From positions 434,001 through 498,000 of the forward strand of contig NZ_PGVG01000001.1 of NCBI RefSeq assembly GCF_002795245.1: DNA of 64,000 nt, given 5' to 3'. The notes under the pieces are model-generated. The model saw only the letters and a program-made list of their open reading frames with translations. It had not been told where the DNA came from and did no database searches. The stretch is from Bradyrhizobium forestalis. GTDB lineage: Bacteria > Pseudomonadota > Alphaproteobacteria > Rhizobiales > Xanthobacteraceae. A program made the position numbers and the translations under genes. Of the stretch, positions 17,474 to 26,576 are shown one piece after another. The number at the start of each line of letters is the position of its first letter. Within the stretch, counting starts at the first letter, position 1.

Positions 17474-19207
17474 TTACTTCTTCTTCTGCAGAACGCTCTG
17501 CGGGTTGAGGTTGCCGATGCGGCCGCTCTCCGAGCCTGCGGCCGGATCGATCACCGCGTTGATGAGCGTCGGCTTGCCGGATTTCATCGCTTCGCCCACG
17601 GCGCGCTTGAGCTCGTCCGGCGAGGTCGCGTTCACGCCGACGCCGCCAAAAGCTTCCATCATCTTGTCATAGCGCGCGCCCTTGACGAACACCGTGGTCG
17701 CCGGGTCGGAGTTCGCGCCGTTGACGTCGGTGCCACGATAGATGCCGTCATTGTTGAAGATGACGACGCAGATCGGCAGGTTGTAGCGGCAGATGGTCTC
17801 GACCTCCATGCCGGAGAAGCCGAACGCCGAGTCGCCTTCCACCGCCAGCACGGGATGACCGGTCTCGAGCGCGGCGGCGATCGCCTGGCCCATGCCGATG
17901 CCCATCACGCCCCAGGTGCCGACGTCGAGACGCTTGCGCGGGCGGTACATGTCGATGACGCCACGGGCGAGGTCGAGCGTGTTGGCGCCTTCGTTGACGA
18001 GGATCGCCTCGGGGTGCTCCTTGATGACGTTCTTCAGCACGCCGAGCGCGCCGTGATAATCCATCGGCGATTTGTTGTTCATGAGCTTCGGCGCCATCTT
18101 GGCGACGTTCTCTTCGCGCTTGGACGAGATCGCCTTGGTCCATTCGGCGGGCGGGGCGGTCCAGCCCGTACCCATCGCCTGGTTGAAGGCGGAGACGACC
18201 GAGCCGATGTCGCCGACGACGGGCGCGACGATCTCGACGTTGGAGTCCATCTCCTTCGGCTCGATGTCGACCTGGATGAACTTCTTCGGCGCTTCGCCCC
18301 AGCTCTTGCCCTTGCCATGCGAGAGCAGCCAGTTCAGCCGCGCGCCGATCAGCATGACGACGTCGGACTCCTTCAGCACCGTCGAGCGGGCCGCGCCGGC
18401 GCACTGCGGATGGGTGTCGGGGAGGAGGCCCTTGGCCATGCTCATGGGGAGGAACGGCGCGCCGCTTTTCTCGACGAAGCTCTTGATCTCCTCGTCGGCC
18501 TGGGCGTAGGCCGCGCCCTTGCCGAGGATGATGAGCGGACGCTTCGCCGCCTTGAGCACGTCGAGCGCACGCTTCACCGAGGCGGGCGAGGGGATCTGCG
18601 CGGGCGCAGCATCGATCACCTTGACCAGCGACTTCCGGCCGGCCTCGGCGTTCATGACCTGGCCGAACAGTTTCGCCGGCAGGTCGAGATAGACGCCGCC
18701 CGGACGGCCCGAGACCGCAGCGCGGATGGCGCGGGCAAAACCGATGCCGATGTCCTGGGCGTGCAGCACGCGATAGGCCGCCTTGCACAGCGGCTTGGCA
18801 ATCGCGAGCTGGTCCATCTCCTCGTAGTCGCCCTGCTGGAGGTCGACGATCTCGCGCTCCGAGGAGCCCGAGACCAGGATCATCGGGTAACAGTTGGTGG
18901 TGGCGTGCGCGAGCGCGGTGAGGCCGTTGAGGAAGCCGGGCGCCGACACCGTGAGGCAGACGCCGGGCTTCTTGGTGAGGTAGCCGGCGATGCCTGCGGC
19001 GTAGCCGGCGTTCTGCTCGTGGCGGAAGGAGATCACGCGAATGCCCGCGGCCTGCGCCATGCGGCCCAAATCCGTGATCGGGATGCCCGGCACATTATAG
19101 ATGGTGTTGATGCCGTTCAGCTTGAGCGCGTCGATGACGAGATGGAAGCCATCCGTCAGTTCCTGCTCGGTGCCCGGTGCTTCGGACTTGGTCGCGGTAT
19201 TCAGCAT
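17474..19207 (-). CDS. oxc: Oxalyl-CoA decarboxylase
   Basis: 577-aa ThDP enzyme converting oxalyl-CoA to formyl-CoA and CO2. The start at 19207 is preferred: it leaves a short, poorly conserved lead before the conserved [17 protein letters not shown], whereas a longer frame to 19327 runs into gntR. The catalytic glutamate is in [11 protein letters not shown], and the ThDP/Mg motif runs from GDSAFGFSG to NNDGIYRG about 30 residues later. LILGKGAAY marks the central domain that binds ADP in the Oxalobacter enzyme. It is the middle gene of gntR-oxc-frc, 76 bp after gntR. Confidence 0.96.
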   Translation of the reverse strand: MLNTATKSEAPGTEQELTDGFHLVIDALKLNGINTIYNVPGIPITDLGRMAQAAGIRVISFRHEQNAGYAAGIAGYLTKKPGVCLTVSAPGFLNGLTALAHATTNCYPMILVSGSSEREIVDLQQGDYEEMDQLAIAKPLCKAAYRVLHAQDIGIGFARAIRAAVSGRPGGVYLDLPAKLFGQVMNAEAGRKSLVKVIDAAPAQIPSPASVKRALDVLKAAKRPLIILGKGAAYAQADEEIKSFVEKSGAPFLPMSMAKGLLPDTHPQCAGAARSTVLKESDVVMLIGARLNWLLSHGKGKSWGEAPKKFIQVDIEPKEMDSNVEIVAPVVGDIGSVVSAFNQAMGTGWTAPPAEWTKAISSKREENVAKMAPKLMNNKSPMDYHGALGVLKNVIKEHPEAILVNEGANTLDLARGVIDMYRPRKRLDVGTWGVMGIGMGQAIAAALETGHPVLAVEGDSAFGFSGMEVETICRYNLPICVVIFNNDGIYRGTDVNGANSDPATTVFVKGARYDKMMEAFGGVGVNATSPDELKRAVGEAMKSGKPTLINAVIDPAAGSESGRIGNLNPQSVLQKKK

Positions 19208-19283
19208 GGGCCTTGTCTCCCTGGTCTCAAGGTCGTTGGGGCGAATTGTTCGCCCTTCTGGTGAACGTTGCTTAAGTGAACAG

Positions 19284-20015
19284 CTATGTGAACAGTTCTT
19301 GGCCGTGCGCTTCGACGTAGGCGGCAAGGCCGAGGGTGTGATCGCGGGCGCGCTTCTCGGCGAGCTCGGTGTCGCGCGCTTCCAGCGCCTCGATGATGCC
19401 GAGATGCTCGGGCAGGGAGGTCGCGGTGCGGTCCTTGCGTCCGATGGTCAACTGGCGATAGCCGCGCACGTGCAGCAGCAGGTCGTTGGTGAGGTCGACC
19501 AGCACCGGTGATTCCGACAGCGAGATCAGCGCCTGATGGAAGGCGATGTTGGCCTTGGAATATTCCTCGACGTGATCCTCGGGCAGGCGGTCCTTGCCGA
19601 AATCCTTGAAGAAGTCGCGCAGCGCGGTGATGTCCTTCTTGCGCGCGGTGGTGGTGATGAGACGCGCGGCCATGCTCTCTAGCGCCGCCCAGGCGCGGAT
19701 CATGTCGACGATCTCGCTCTTGGTCCTGCGCACCACCATGATGCCGCGGCGCGGAACGGTCTTCACGAAACCGTCCTGCTCGAGCATCGCGATGGCTTCG
19801 CGGATCGGCGTGCGGCTGACGCCAAGCCTCTCGGACAATGCGCGCTCATCGAGCATCACCGGCTCGGGCGTCGAATAGATGTCCATCTTGAGGATGGCTT
19901 CCTTCAAGGCGTCATACGCCTTGTTCTTGAAGCTGCTCTCCGGGGCAATACGAACGATTGCGATGTCTGCCTCGGCCATGTTCGGCAACGCCTTGGTTGG
20001 TTTCCGTAGTGACAC
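19284..20015 (-). CDS. GntR family regulator with FCD domain, likely controlling the oxalate genes
   Basis: 243 aa from a GTG at 20015, preceded by GGAGGAG at a 7-base spacing. The winged-helix domain covers about residues 30-100 ([24 protein letters not shown]), and the FCD effector domain about 110-230. The latter keeps the histidines typical of its metal/acid site ([18 protein letters not shown]). FCD-GntR proteins usually bind organic acids or acyl-CoA. It heads the operon with oxc and frc and faces the acyl-CoA synthetase gene; two identical-arm palindromes fill the shared gap. The effector may be oxalate or an oxalyl/formyl-CoA metabolite (inference). Confidence 0.9.
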   Translation of the reverse strand: MSLRKPTKALPNMAEADIAIVRIAPESSFKNKAYDALKEAILKMDIYSTPEPVMLDERALSERLGVSRTPIREAIAMLEQDGFVKTVPRRGIMVVRRTKSEIVDMIRAWAALESMAARLITTTARKKDITALRDFFKDFGKDRLPEDHVEEYSKANIAFHQALISLSESPVLVDLTNDLLLHVRGYRQLTIGRKDRTATSLPEHLGIIEALEARDTELAEKRARDHTLGLAAYVEAHGQELFT

Positions 20016-20072
20016 GACGAATCTCCTCCAGTGGGGAGTCGTCTTTTACAGGAATATTAACGGGAAAGTTTT

Positions 20073-20089
20073 TGGCATACCACATGCCA
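20073..20089. promoter_or_regulatory. GntR operator-like palindrome, gntR side
   Basis: TGGCATACCACATGCCA: perfect 6-bp outer arms TGGCAT/ATGCCA around five bases. It lies 58 bp upstream of the gntR start, directly after a minus-strand TTGACA (revcomp of 20092-20097). The 10-base word TGGCATACCA is one change from the TGGTATACCA type bound by FCD-GntR repressors. Confidence 0.7.
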
Positions 20090-20153
20090 GAATGTCAAGC
20101 TGCCTATTTTTTGCGGCATTCCAGGGTGCGCTGCGGCTTGACAAGTTGGCTTC

Positions 20154-20170
20154 TGGCATACCAAATGCCA
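20154..20170. promoter_or_regulatory. GntR operator-like palindrome, synthetase side
   Basis: TGGCATACCAAATGCCA differs from the site at 20073-20089 by one base and lies 81 bp from it, about eight helical turns. It follows a plus-strand TTGACA (20138-20143) and is 161 bp upstream of the acyl-CoA synthetase gene. The pair is placed to control both divergent units. Confidence 0.7.
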
Positions 20171-20331
20171 TCGCCAGCCATTTTTGATCCAAGCCGGCGG
20201 GGTAGTCTTGAGCTTTATGCCACTCCGCTCCGCCGCATGGAACAGAGCGCGGCGAATGGCAAGCATCACGGGCAGCCGCTAACCACGCGCGCGCTTTGAA
20301 AAGAACGAACTGAGGTCAAGGGAGAAGCCAC

Positions 20332-22461
20332 ATGTCCAATTCCAAAGATGCCGTCCGCAAGGTGCTTGACCAGGTCAAGGCGGACAACCGCACCAGCCTG
20401 ACGGCGCCGGAAGGCAAGCTGGTCTGCGACGCCTACGGCATTCCGGTGCCGAAGGAGGGCGTGGCCAAGTCGGCGGGCGAGGCCGGCAAGATGGCGTCGT
20501 CCATGGGCTTCCCGGTCGTGATGAAGATCGTTTCGCCGGACATTCTCCACAAGACCGAAGCCGGCGGCGTCATCGTCGGCCTCAAGACGGCGGAGGAGGC
20601 CGAGAAGGCCTACGAGACCATTCTCGGCAACGCAAAGAAATATAAGTCCGATGCCAAGATCGAAGGTGTGCAGGTGCAGCAGATGCTGGCCGGCGGCACC
20701 GAAGTCATCGTCGGCTCGATCACCGACGGCTCGTTCGGCAAGCTGGTGGCGTTCGGGCTCGGGGGCGTGCTGGTCGAAGTCTTGAAGGACATCACCTTCC
20801 GCCTCGCGCCTGCCACAAAGGAAGACGCGCTCTCGATGCTCGACGGCATCCAGGCGCACGAGATTCTGAAGGGTGTGCGCGGCAGCGAGCCGGTCAACCG
20901 CGCGGCGCTTGCCGATGTCATCGTCAAGGTCTCGCAGCTCGTCACTGACTTCCCTGAGATCGTCGAGCTCGACCTCAACCCGGTGTTCGCGACGCCGAAG
21001 GGCGCGACTGCCGCCGATGTCCGCATCGTCGTCGACTTCGCCTACAAGCCGAAGCCCAAGCCGCGTCCGACCGAAGAGATCGTCGCGGCGATGAACCGCA
21101 TCATGCAGCCGAAGGCGGTCGCCGTGATCGGCGCCTCCGCGGAGGATGGTAAGATCGGCAATTCCGTGATGAAGAACCTCATCAACGGCGGCTACAAGGG
21201 CGAGATCATTCCGATCCATCCCAAGGCCGCCGAGATCCTCGGCTACAAGGCCTACAAGAGCGTCAAGGACGTCCCTGGCGTTATCGACGTCGCGGTGTTC
21301 GCGATCCCCGCAAAATTCGTCGCTGGCGCGCTTACAGAATGCGGCGAGAAGAAGATCCCGGGCGCGGTGCTGATCCCGTCAGGCTTTGCGGAAGCCGGCG
21401 CGCCGGAGCTGCAGGCCGAGATCGTCGAGGTCGGCAAGAAGTACGACATCCGCCTGATGGGGCCGAACATCTACGGCTTCTATTATACGCCGGCCAATCT
21501 CTGCGCGACCTTCTGCACCGCCTATGACGTCAAGGGCCACGCGGCGCTGTCGTCGCAGTCGGGCGGCATCGGCATGGCCATCATCGGCTTCTCGCGCTCG
21601 GCCAAGATGGGTGTCTCGGCGATCGTCGGCCTCGGCAACAAGTCCGACATCGATGAGGACGATCTGCTCGCCTTCTTCGAACAGGACCCGAACACCAACC
21701 TGATCGCGCAGCACTGCGAAGACCTCAAGGACGGCCGCGCCTTTGCGGAAGCGGCAAAACGCGTCTCGAAGAAGAAGCCGGTCGTCGTGCTCAAGGCCGG
21801 CCGCACCTCGGCCGGTGCGAAGGCGGCCTCGTCGCACACCGGCGCGCTCGCCGGCAACGACCGCATCTACGAGGACGTGTTCAAGCAGTCCGGTGTGATC
21901 CGTGCGCGCAGCTTGCGCCAGCTGCTCGAATTCGCCCGCGGCGTGCCGGTGCTGCCGACGCCGAAGGGGGAGAACGTGCTGATCATCACCGGTGCCGGCG
22001 GCTCGGGCGTGCTGCTGTCGGACTCCTGCGTCGACAACGGCCTGTCGCTGATGTCGATGCCGCCGGATCTGGATGCGGCCTTCCGCAAGTTCATTCCGCC
22101 GTTCGGCGCGGCCGGAAATCCTGTGGATATCACCGGCGGCGAGCCGCCGATCACCTACGTCAACACCGTGAAGCTCGGCCTGTCGGATGAGCGCATCCAC
22201 GCGCTGATCCTCGGCTACTGGCACACCATCGTCACCCCGCCGATGGTGTTCGCCCGCAACATGGTCGAGGTGAAGAAGGAGATGGAGGCCAAGGGTTTTG
22301 TGAAGCCGATGGTCGCTTCTCTCGCCGGCGACGTCGAGGTCGAGGAAGCGGCCGAATATCTCTACCAGAACGGCATCCCGGCCTACGCTTATTCGACCGA
22401 GCTGCCGGTTGAGGTCCTCGGCGCCAAGTACAAATGGGCGCGCGGGGCAGGGTTGCTCTGA
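20332..22461 (+). CDS. ADP-forming acyl-CoA synthetase, fused beta-alpha type
   Basis: 709 aa. The order is ATP-grasp domain first (about 1-225: FPVVMKIVSPDILHKTEAGGV, then KLVAFGLGGVLVEVLKD), then a CoA-binding Rossmann domain (about 255-350: KAVAVIGASAEDGKIGNS) and succinyl-CoA-ligase-like domains (about 370-700). The phosphorylated histidine of this family is His502 in SSHTGALAGND. The reaction is acid + CoA + ATP to acyl-CoA + ADP + phosphate. Its place opposite gntR-oxc-frc, with shared operators, suggests an acid of the oxalate cycle: oxalate or formate (inference; acetate-type specificity cannot be excluded). Confidence 0.88.
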   Translation: MSNSKDAVRKVLDQVKADNRTSLTAPEGKLVCDAYGIPVPKEGVAKSAGEAGKMASSMGFPVVMKIVSPDILHKTEAGGVIVGLKTAEEAEKAYETILGNAKKYKSDAKIEGVQVQQMLAGGTEVIVGSITDGSFGKLVAFGLGGVLVEVLKDITFRLAPATKEDALSMLDGIQAHEILKGVRGSEPVNRAALADVIVKVSQLVTDFPEIVELDLNPVFATPKGATAADVRIVVDFAYKPKPKPRPTEEIVAAMNRIMQPKAVAVIGASAEDGKIGNSVMKNLINGGYKGEIIPIHPKAAEILGYKAYKSVKDVPGVIDVAVFAIPAKFVAGALTECGEKKIPGAVLIPSGFAEAGAPELQAEIVEVGKKYDIRLMGPNIYGFYYTPANLCATFCTAYDVKGHAALSSQSGGIGMAIIGFSRSAKMGVSAIVGLGNKSDIDEDDLLAFFEQDPNTNLIAQHCEDLKDGRAFAEAAKRVSKKKPVVVLKAGRTSAGAKAASSHTGALAGNDRIYEDVFKQSGVIRARSLRQLLEFARGVPVLPTPKGENVLIITGAGGSGVLLSDSCVDNGLSLMSMPPDLDAAFRKFIPPFGAAGNPVDITGGEPPITYVNTVKLGLSDERIHALILGYWHTIVTPPMVFARNMVEVKKEMEAKGFVKPMVASLAGDVEVEEAAEYLYQNGIPAYAYSTELPVEVLGAKYKWARGAGLL

Positions 22462-22475
22462 GCACCATCTCTCCC

Positions 22476-22604
22476 GTCATCCCGGGGCAACGCGAAGCGT
22501 TGAGCTATGGTGCGCAATTGCGCACCTGAGGATCTCGAGATTCCGGGTCTGGTACGCCAGGCCCGCGCTGCGCGCAGTCCCGGCGCACCATCCCGGAATG
22601 ACGG
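22476..22604. repeat. 'GTCATCCCGG ... CCCGGAATGAC' intergenic repeat
   Basis: The element starts GTCATCCCGGGGC and ends TCCCGGAATGACGG, an imperfect inverted pair, with a GGCGCACC/GGTGCGCA pair inside. It resembles a dispersed repeat of Bradyrhizobium-type genomes and fills the gap between the synthetase and iclR genes. A different family from the other repeats in this window. Confidence 0.5.
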
Positions 22605-22625
22605 ATGCACAAGCGACAGGTCGCG

Positions 22626-23468
22626 ATGAGCAAGAACGTGATCCGGCGCAAATCGCTCGAATCCAGATCGCCGGCGGAGGCTGATCAAGAGGGCCGCGAC
22701 GGTGGCGTGCAATCTGTCGACCGCGCGCTGTCGATCATCGAGACCTTGGCCGAGGACGATGAAGGTTATCGCCTCAGCGACCTCGCGATCCGCACCGGCC
22801 TGTCGGCCTCCACCGTGCATCGACTACTCGCAACGCTCGAAAGCCGCCGCTTCGTGCAGTTCGACCGTGGCGAATCCAAATGGCATGTCGGCGTGCGCAG
22901 CTTCACGGTCGGCGCCAGCTTTGCACGGCGGCGCAATTTCTCCGCGCAGGCGATCCCTTACTTGCGCAAGCTGCGCGATCTCACCCGCGAGACCGCCAAT
23001 CTCGCCGTGGTCGACGATGAGTTCATCATCGTGCTGACCCGCATGGAAAGCCGCGAGATCATGCGCTCGCTGACCAAGGTCGGCGGGCGTGTCCCCATGG
23101 TGACGTCAGGTGTCGGCAAAGCGGTGCTCGCAACCTATTCAGATGAGGACGTCGGCGCCGTCATCCGCCATCACGGCATGCCCCGCCTGACCGAGAAGTC
23201 GATCGTGCGGCCGAGTGATCTGTTCAAGGAGCTCGAAAAGATCCGCAAGCAGGGCTTTGCGGTCGATGATGAGGAGGCGCAGGTCGGCCTGCGCTGCGTG
23301 GCTGCCGTGGTATACAACGCGCTCGCCGAACCGCTTGCCGCGATCTCCGTATCCGGCATGACCAGTCGGGTCACCGACGAACGGTTGCCGGAGATCGGGC
23401 AAATCGTCCGGGATGTCGCCGCCGAACTGACGGCCGCGCTTGGCGGGGTGATCCCGGCGCCCCGCTAA
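22626..23468 (+). CDS. IclR family transcriptional regulator
   Basis: 280 aa from the ATG at 22626. A basic N-terminal lead is followed by the winged helix (about 35-95: SVDRALSIIETLAE, then LSASTVHRLLATLES) and the IclR effector domain (about 110-270) with the family segments GVGKAVLATY and GFAVDDEEAQVGLRCVAAVV. IclR proteins sense small acids or aromatic compounds. The TTT operon starts 106 bp downstream on the same strand, and two inverted repeats lie in that gap. It therefore probably controls the second transporter. Confidence 0.9.
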   Translation: MSKNVIRRKSLESRSPAEADQEGRDGGVQSVDRALSIIETLAEDDEGYRLSDLAIRTGLSASTVHRLLATLESRRFVQFDRGESKWHVGVRSFTVGASFARRRNFSAQAIPYLRKLRDLTRETANLAVVDDEFIIVLTRMESREIMRSLTKVGGRVPMVTSGVGKAVLATYSDEDVGAVIRHHGMPRLTEKSIVRPSDLFKELEKIRKQGFAVDDEEAQVGLRCVAAVVYNALAEPLAAISVSGMTSRVTDERLPEIGQIVRDVAAELTAALGGVIPAPR

Positions 23469-23509
23469 CCGAAGACTCTGGAGGGATCTCACTGGACAGC
23501 ATCGGCCGT

Positions 23510-23530
23510 TTTGGTTGATATGCGACCAAA
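23510..23530. promoter_or_regulatory. Inverted repeat upstream of the second TTT operon (site 1)
   Basis: TTTGGT-N9-ACCAAA, perfect 6-bp arms, 45 bp before tctC. Candidate operator of the neighbouring IclR protein. Confidence 0.45.
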
Positions 23531-23537
23531 CGACACA

Positions 23538-23556
23538 ATGCGGCAAACGTCCGCAT
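23538..23556. promoter_or_regulatory. Inverted repeat upstream of the second TTT operon (site 2)
   Basis: ATGCGG-N7-CCGCAT, perfect 6-bp arms, seven bases after site 1 and 18 bases before the tctC start. It could be a second operator half or a leader hairpin close to the ribosome-binding site. Confidence 0.4.
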
Positions 23557-23574
23557 GAGCCTGGAGATGCCCCC

Positions 23575-24543
23575 ATGTTTCGATTTCCCGTGCGCCTTGT
23601 CGGCGCAGCTGTCGCGCTGACCCTGGCGGCAGCCAATCCGGCCTTTGCCCAGCAGCTCGAGCTCAAGCTGATGGCGCCGGCGGCCCCGGGCGGGGGATGG
23701 GACCAGACGGCGCGCTCGATGCAGCAGGCGCTGGTGGCTTCGGGCGTCGCCCGCAGCGTGCAGGTCACCAATGTTCCCGGTGCCGGAGGCAGCGTCGGCA
23801 TCGCGCAGTTCGTCAACGGCGCCAAGGGCGATGGCAACCAGATGATGGTCAACGGCTTCGTCATGGTTGGCGCGCTCGCCATGAACAAGTCGCCGGTGAC
23901 GCTGGAGCAGGTGACGCCGATCGCGCGCCTCACCGAGGAAATCCAGGTGATCGTGGTTCCCGCGAATTCGCCGATCAAGAATGCGCAGGATCTGGCCACC
24001 GCCGTGAAGGCCGATATCGCCAAGGTGACCTTTGCCGGCGGTTCAGCCGGCGGCGTCGATCATGTGATGGCCGCGTTGTTCGCCAGCGCGGTCGGCGCCG
24101 ATGCGAAGAAGATCAACTACATCCCGTTCTCCGGCGGCGGCGAGTCGCTGGCTGCGATCCTCGGCGGCAAGGTCACCGCGGGCATTTCGGGCTTGAGCGA
24201 ATATGAAGGGCAGATCAAGTCCGGCAAGCTGCGCGCGATCGGCGTGACCTCGGAGAAGCGCATCGCAGGCAGCGACATCCCGACCTTTAGGGAGCAAGGC
24301 ATCGACCTCGTGATCGCGAACTGGCGCTCGGTGGTGGCGCCTCCCGGCATCACGCCGGAGCAGCGCAAGACCCTGAGCGATGCGGTCGAGAAGATGGTGA
24401 AGTCTGACGCCTGGAAGGAGATCCTCAAGCAGAAGGGCTGGGAGGACGCCTATCTCGGCGGCGACGCCTTCGCCGACTTCCTGAAGAAGGAAACCGTGCG
24501 CGTCACCGACGTGCTGAAATCGGTCGGCCTGGTCAAGTCATGA
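23575..24543 (+). CDS. TctC/Bug family periplasmic solute-binding protein (second TTT system)
   Basis: 322 aa, start at 23575 behind GGAGATGCCCCC. The signal peptide is residues 1-23, ending AFAQQ. Bug-family ligand loops are visible as MAPAAPGGGWDQTAR near residue 33, NVPGAGGSVGIAQFV near 65 and IPFSGGGESLAAILGG near 185. It is followed by tctB and tctA in the same operon. Similarity to the first TctC in this window is only family level, so the two systems probably carry different acids. Confidence 0.93.
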   Translation: MFRFPVRLVGAAVALTLAAANPAFAQQLELKLMAPAAPGGGWDQTARSMQQALVASGVARSVQVTNVPGAGGSVGIAQFVNGAKGDGNQMMVNGFVMVGALAMNKSPVTLEQVTPIARLTEEIQVIVVPANSPIKNAQDLATAVKADIAKVTFAGGSAGGVDHVMAALFASAVGADAKKINYIPFSGGGESLAAILGGKVTAGISGLSEYEGQIKSGKLRAIGVTSEKRIAGSDIPTFREQGIDLVIANWRSVVAPPGITPEQRKTLSDAVEKMVKSDAWKEILKQKGWEDAYLGGDAFADFLKKETVRVTDVLKSVGLVKS

Positions 24544-25025
24544 CCTCAGGCGATCCCGTCCAGCCGCCGCGGCGCGTCGACCGCGCCGGCCTCGTCATCG
24601 CGGCATTGCTTGCGGCACTCGCCGCGGTGCTGGTCTGGGACTCGCGCGGCCTGCAATCTGCCGCCATGTACGGGATGGGGCCGGAGGCGATGCCCGTCGT
24701 GGTCGCCAGCGGCCTTGCGCTGCTCGCGATCGGCAATTTCATCGACGCGCTGCGCGGCAATCTGCCGGCGCGTGAGAGTTCCGATCCCGTGCCGGTGGTC
24801 TTGATCCTCATTGGCCTTGCGCTTCTGATCGCCATCATCGGCTTCGGCGGCGGCTTCATCCTGGCGACGTCGGCGCTGTTCGTGACGACGTCGGCGGCTT
24901 TCGGACGCCGTGCCATCCTCATCGACGCCATCATCGCCCTCGCGATGTCGACCCTCATCTATCTCGCGTTCGACCGGTTGTTGACGCTGAGCCTGCCTGC
25001 CGGCCCGCTGGAGCGATTGCTGTGA
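24540..25025 (+). CDS. TctB family small membrane subunit (second TTT system)
   Basis: 161 aa with four hydrophobic helices (about 18-35, 50-65, 83-112 and 120-150). Its ATG overlaps the tctC stop as ATGA, and its own TGA overlaps the next ATG as TGATG, so all three subunits are translationally coupled. The C-terminal PAGPLERLL matches the usual TctB ending. Confidence 0.92.
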   Translation: MTSGDPVQPPRRVDRAGLVIAALLAALAAVLVWDSRGLQSAAMYGMGPEAMPVVVASGLALLAIGNFIDALRGNLPARESSDPVPVVLILIGLALLIAIIGFGGGFILATSALFVTTSAAFGRRAILIDAIIALAMSTLIYLAFDRLLTLSLPAGPLERLL

Positions 25026-26524
25026 TGGATACCTTTGCGGCGCTGGCGCATGGCATGGCAGTCGCCGTCCAGCCGATGAACCTGCTTTACGCGCTGATCG
25101 GCGTGTTCCTCGGCACGGCTGTGGGCGTGCTGCCCGGCATCGGCCCGGCCCTGACGGTCGCATTGCTGCTGCCGGTGACCTACAAGCTCGATCCCGGCGG
25201 CTCGCTGATCATGTTCGCCGGCATCTATTATGGCGGCATGTATGGTGGCTCGACCACCGCGATCCTCATCAACACGCCCGGCGAAAGTGCCTCGATGGCG
25301 ACCGCGCTCGAGGGCAACAAGATGGCCAAGGCCGGCCGCGGCGGCCCGGCGCTTGCGACCTCTGCGATCGGCTCCTTCGTCGCCGGCACCATTGCCACCA
25401 TCGGGCTGGCGTTCCTCGCGCCATGGCTGGTCGATTTCGCCGTGCGCTTTGGCCCGGAGGATTACTTCGCGCTGATGTGCGTCGCCTTCGTGACGGTGTC
25501 GGCGACCTTCGGCGATTCCCCAGTCCGCGGCCTGACGAGCCTGTTCATCGGCCTGACGCTCGGCCTCGTCGGCATCGACAAGCTCACCGGCCAGGCGCGG
25601 CTTGCGTTTGGCGTCCCCGAACTGCTCGACGGCGTCGAGGTGACGACGCTTGCGGTCGGCCTGTTCGCGGTCGGCGAGGCGCTCTACGTCGCATCGCGCC
25701 GCCACCACACCGAGGAGAAGCTCGAGCCGGTGCGCGGCTCACTGTGGATGACGAGGGAAGACTGGAAGCGGTCGTGGAAGCCATGGCTGCGCGGCACCAT
25801 GTTCGGCTTCCCGATCGGCGCGCTGCCCGCCGGCGGCGCCGAGATCCCGACCTTCCTGTCCTATTCGACTGAGAAGCGTCTGACGAACCATCCGGAGGAA
25901 TTCGGCAAGGGCGCGATCGAAGGTGTCGCCGGACCGGAAGCCGCCAACAACGCCTCCGCCGCCGGCACGCTGGTGCCGCTGCTGACGCTGGGACTGCCGA
26001 CCTCGGCGACCGCCGCGATGATGCTGGCGGGCTTCCAGCAATACGGCCTCAACCCGGGCCCGCTGCTGTTCGCCGAGCGGCCCGACCTGGTGTGGGGCCT
26101 GATCGCCAGCCTGTTCATCGCCAACATGATGCTGCTGGTGCTCAACCTGCCGCTGGTCGGCTTGTGGGTGCGGCTGCTCGCCATCCCGCAGCCGTGGCTC
26201 TATGCCGGCATCCTCGTGTTCGCAACCATGGGCACGATCGCGGCAAAGCCGTCGGTGGTCGAATTGTCGATGCTGGCCGGCTTCGGTGTGCTCGGCTTCC
26301 TGATGCGCCGGTTCGATTTCCCGATCGCGCCGGTCGTGGTCGGCCTGATCCTCGGCCCGATCGCCGAGAGCCAGCTCCGCCGCGCGCTCGCGATCAGCCT
26401 CGGCGATCCCATGACGCTGCTGCAGAGCCCGATCTCGGCGACGCTGCTCGGTGTCGCGCTGATCGCGCTATTGGCGCCGTTCGTGCTGAAGGGGCTCGGC
26501 CGGTTCAAGGCGAATGAGGATTAG
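25025..26524 (+). CDS. TctA family large membrane subunit (second TTT system)
   Basis: 499 aa, taking the ATG inside the TGATG junction rather than the GTG one codon earlier. The N-terminal glycine signature [20 protein letters not shown] is near residue 38 and the second family block ([13 protein letters not shown], then [19 protein letters not shown]) near residue 265. About a dozen hydrophobic helices are seen. It completes an intact C-B-A operon under probable IclR control. Confidence 0.94.
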   Translation: MDTFAALAHGMAVAVQPMNLLYALIGVFLGTAVGVLPGIGPALTVALLLPVTYKLDPGGSLIMFAGIYYGGMYGGSTTAILINTPGESASMATALEGNKMAKAGRGGPALATSAIGSFVAGTIATIGLAFLAPWLVDFAVRFGPEDYFALMCVAFVTVSATFGDSPVRGLTSLFIGLTLGLVGIDKLTGQARLAFGVPELLDGVEVTTLAVGLFAVGEALYVASRRHHTEEKLEPVRGSLWMTREDWKRSWKPWLRGTMFGFPIGALPAGGAEIPTFLSYSTEKRLTNHPEEFGKGAIEGVAGPEAANNASAAGTLVPLLTLGLPTSATAAMMLAGFQQYGLNPGPLLFAERPDLVWGLIASLFIANMMLLVLNLPLVGLWVRLLAIPQPWLYAGILVFATMGTIAAKPSVVELSMLAGFGVLGFLMRRFDFPIAPVVVGLILGPIAESQLRRALAISLGDPMTLLQSPISATLLGVALIALLAPFVLKGLGRFKANED

Positions 26525-26576
26525 ATGTTCCGACGCACGCATGTTCTAATGCTGCGTCCATCCCGTGGGGAACGCC

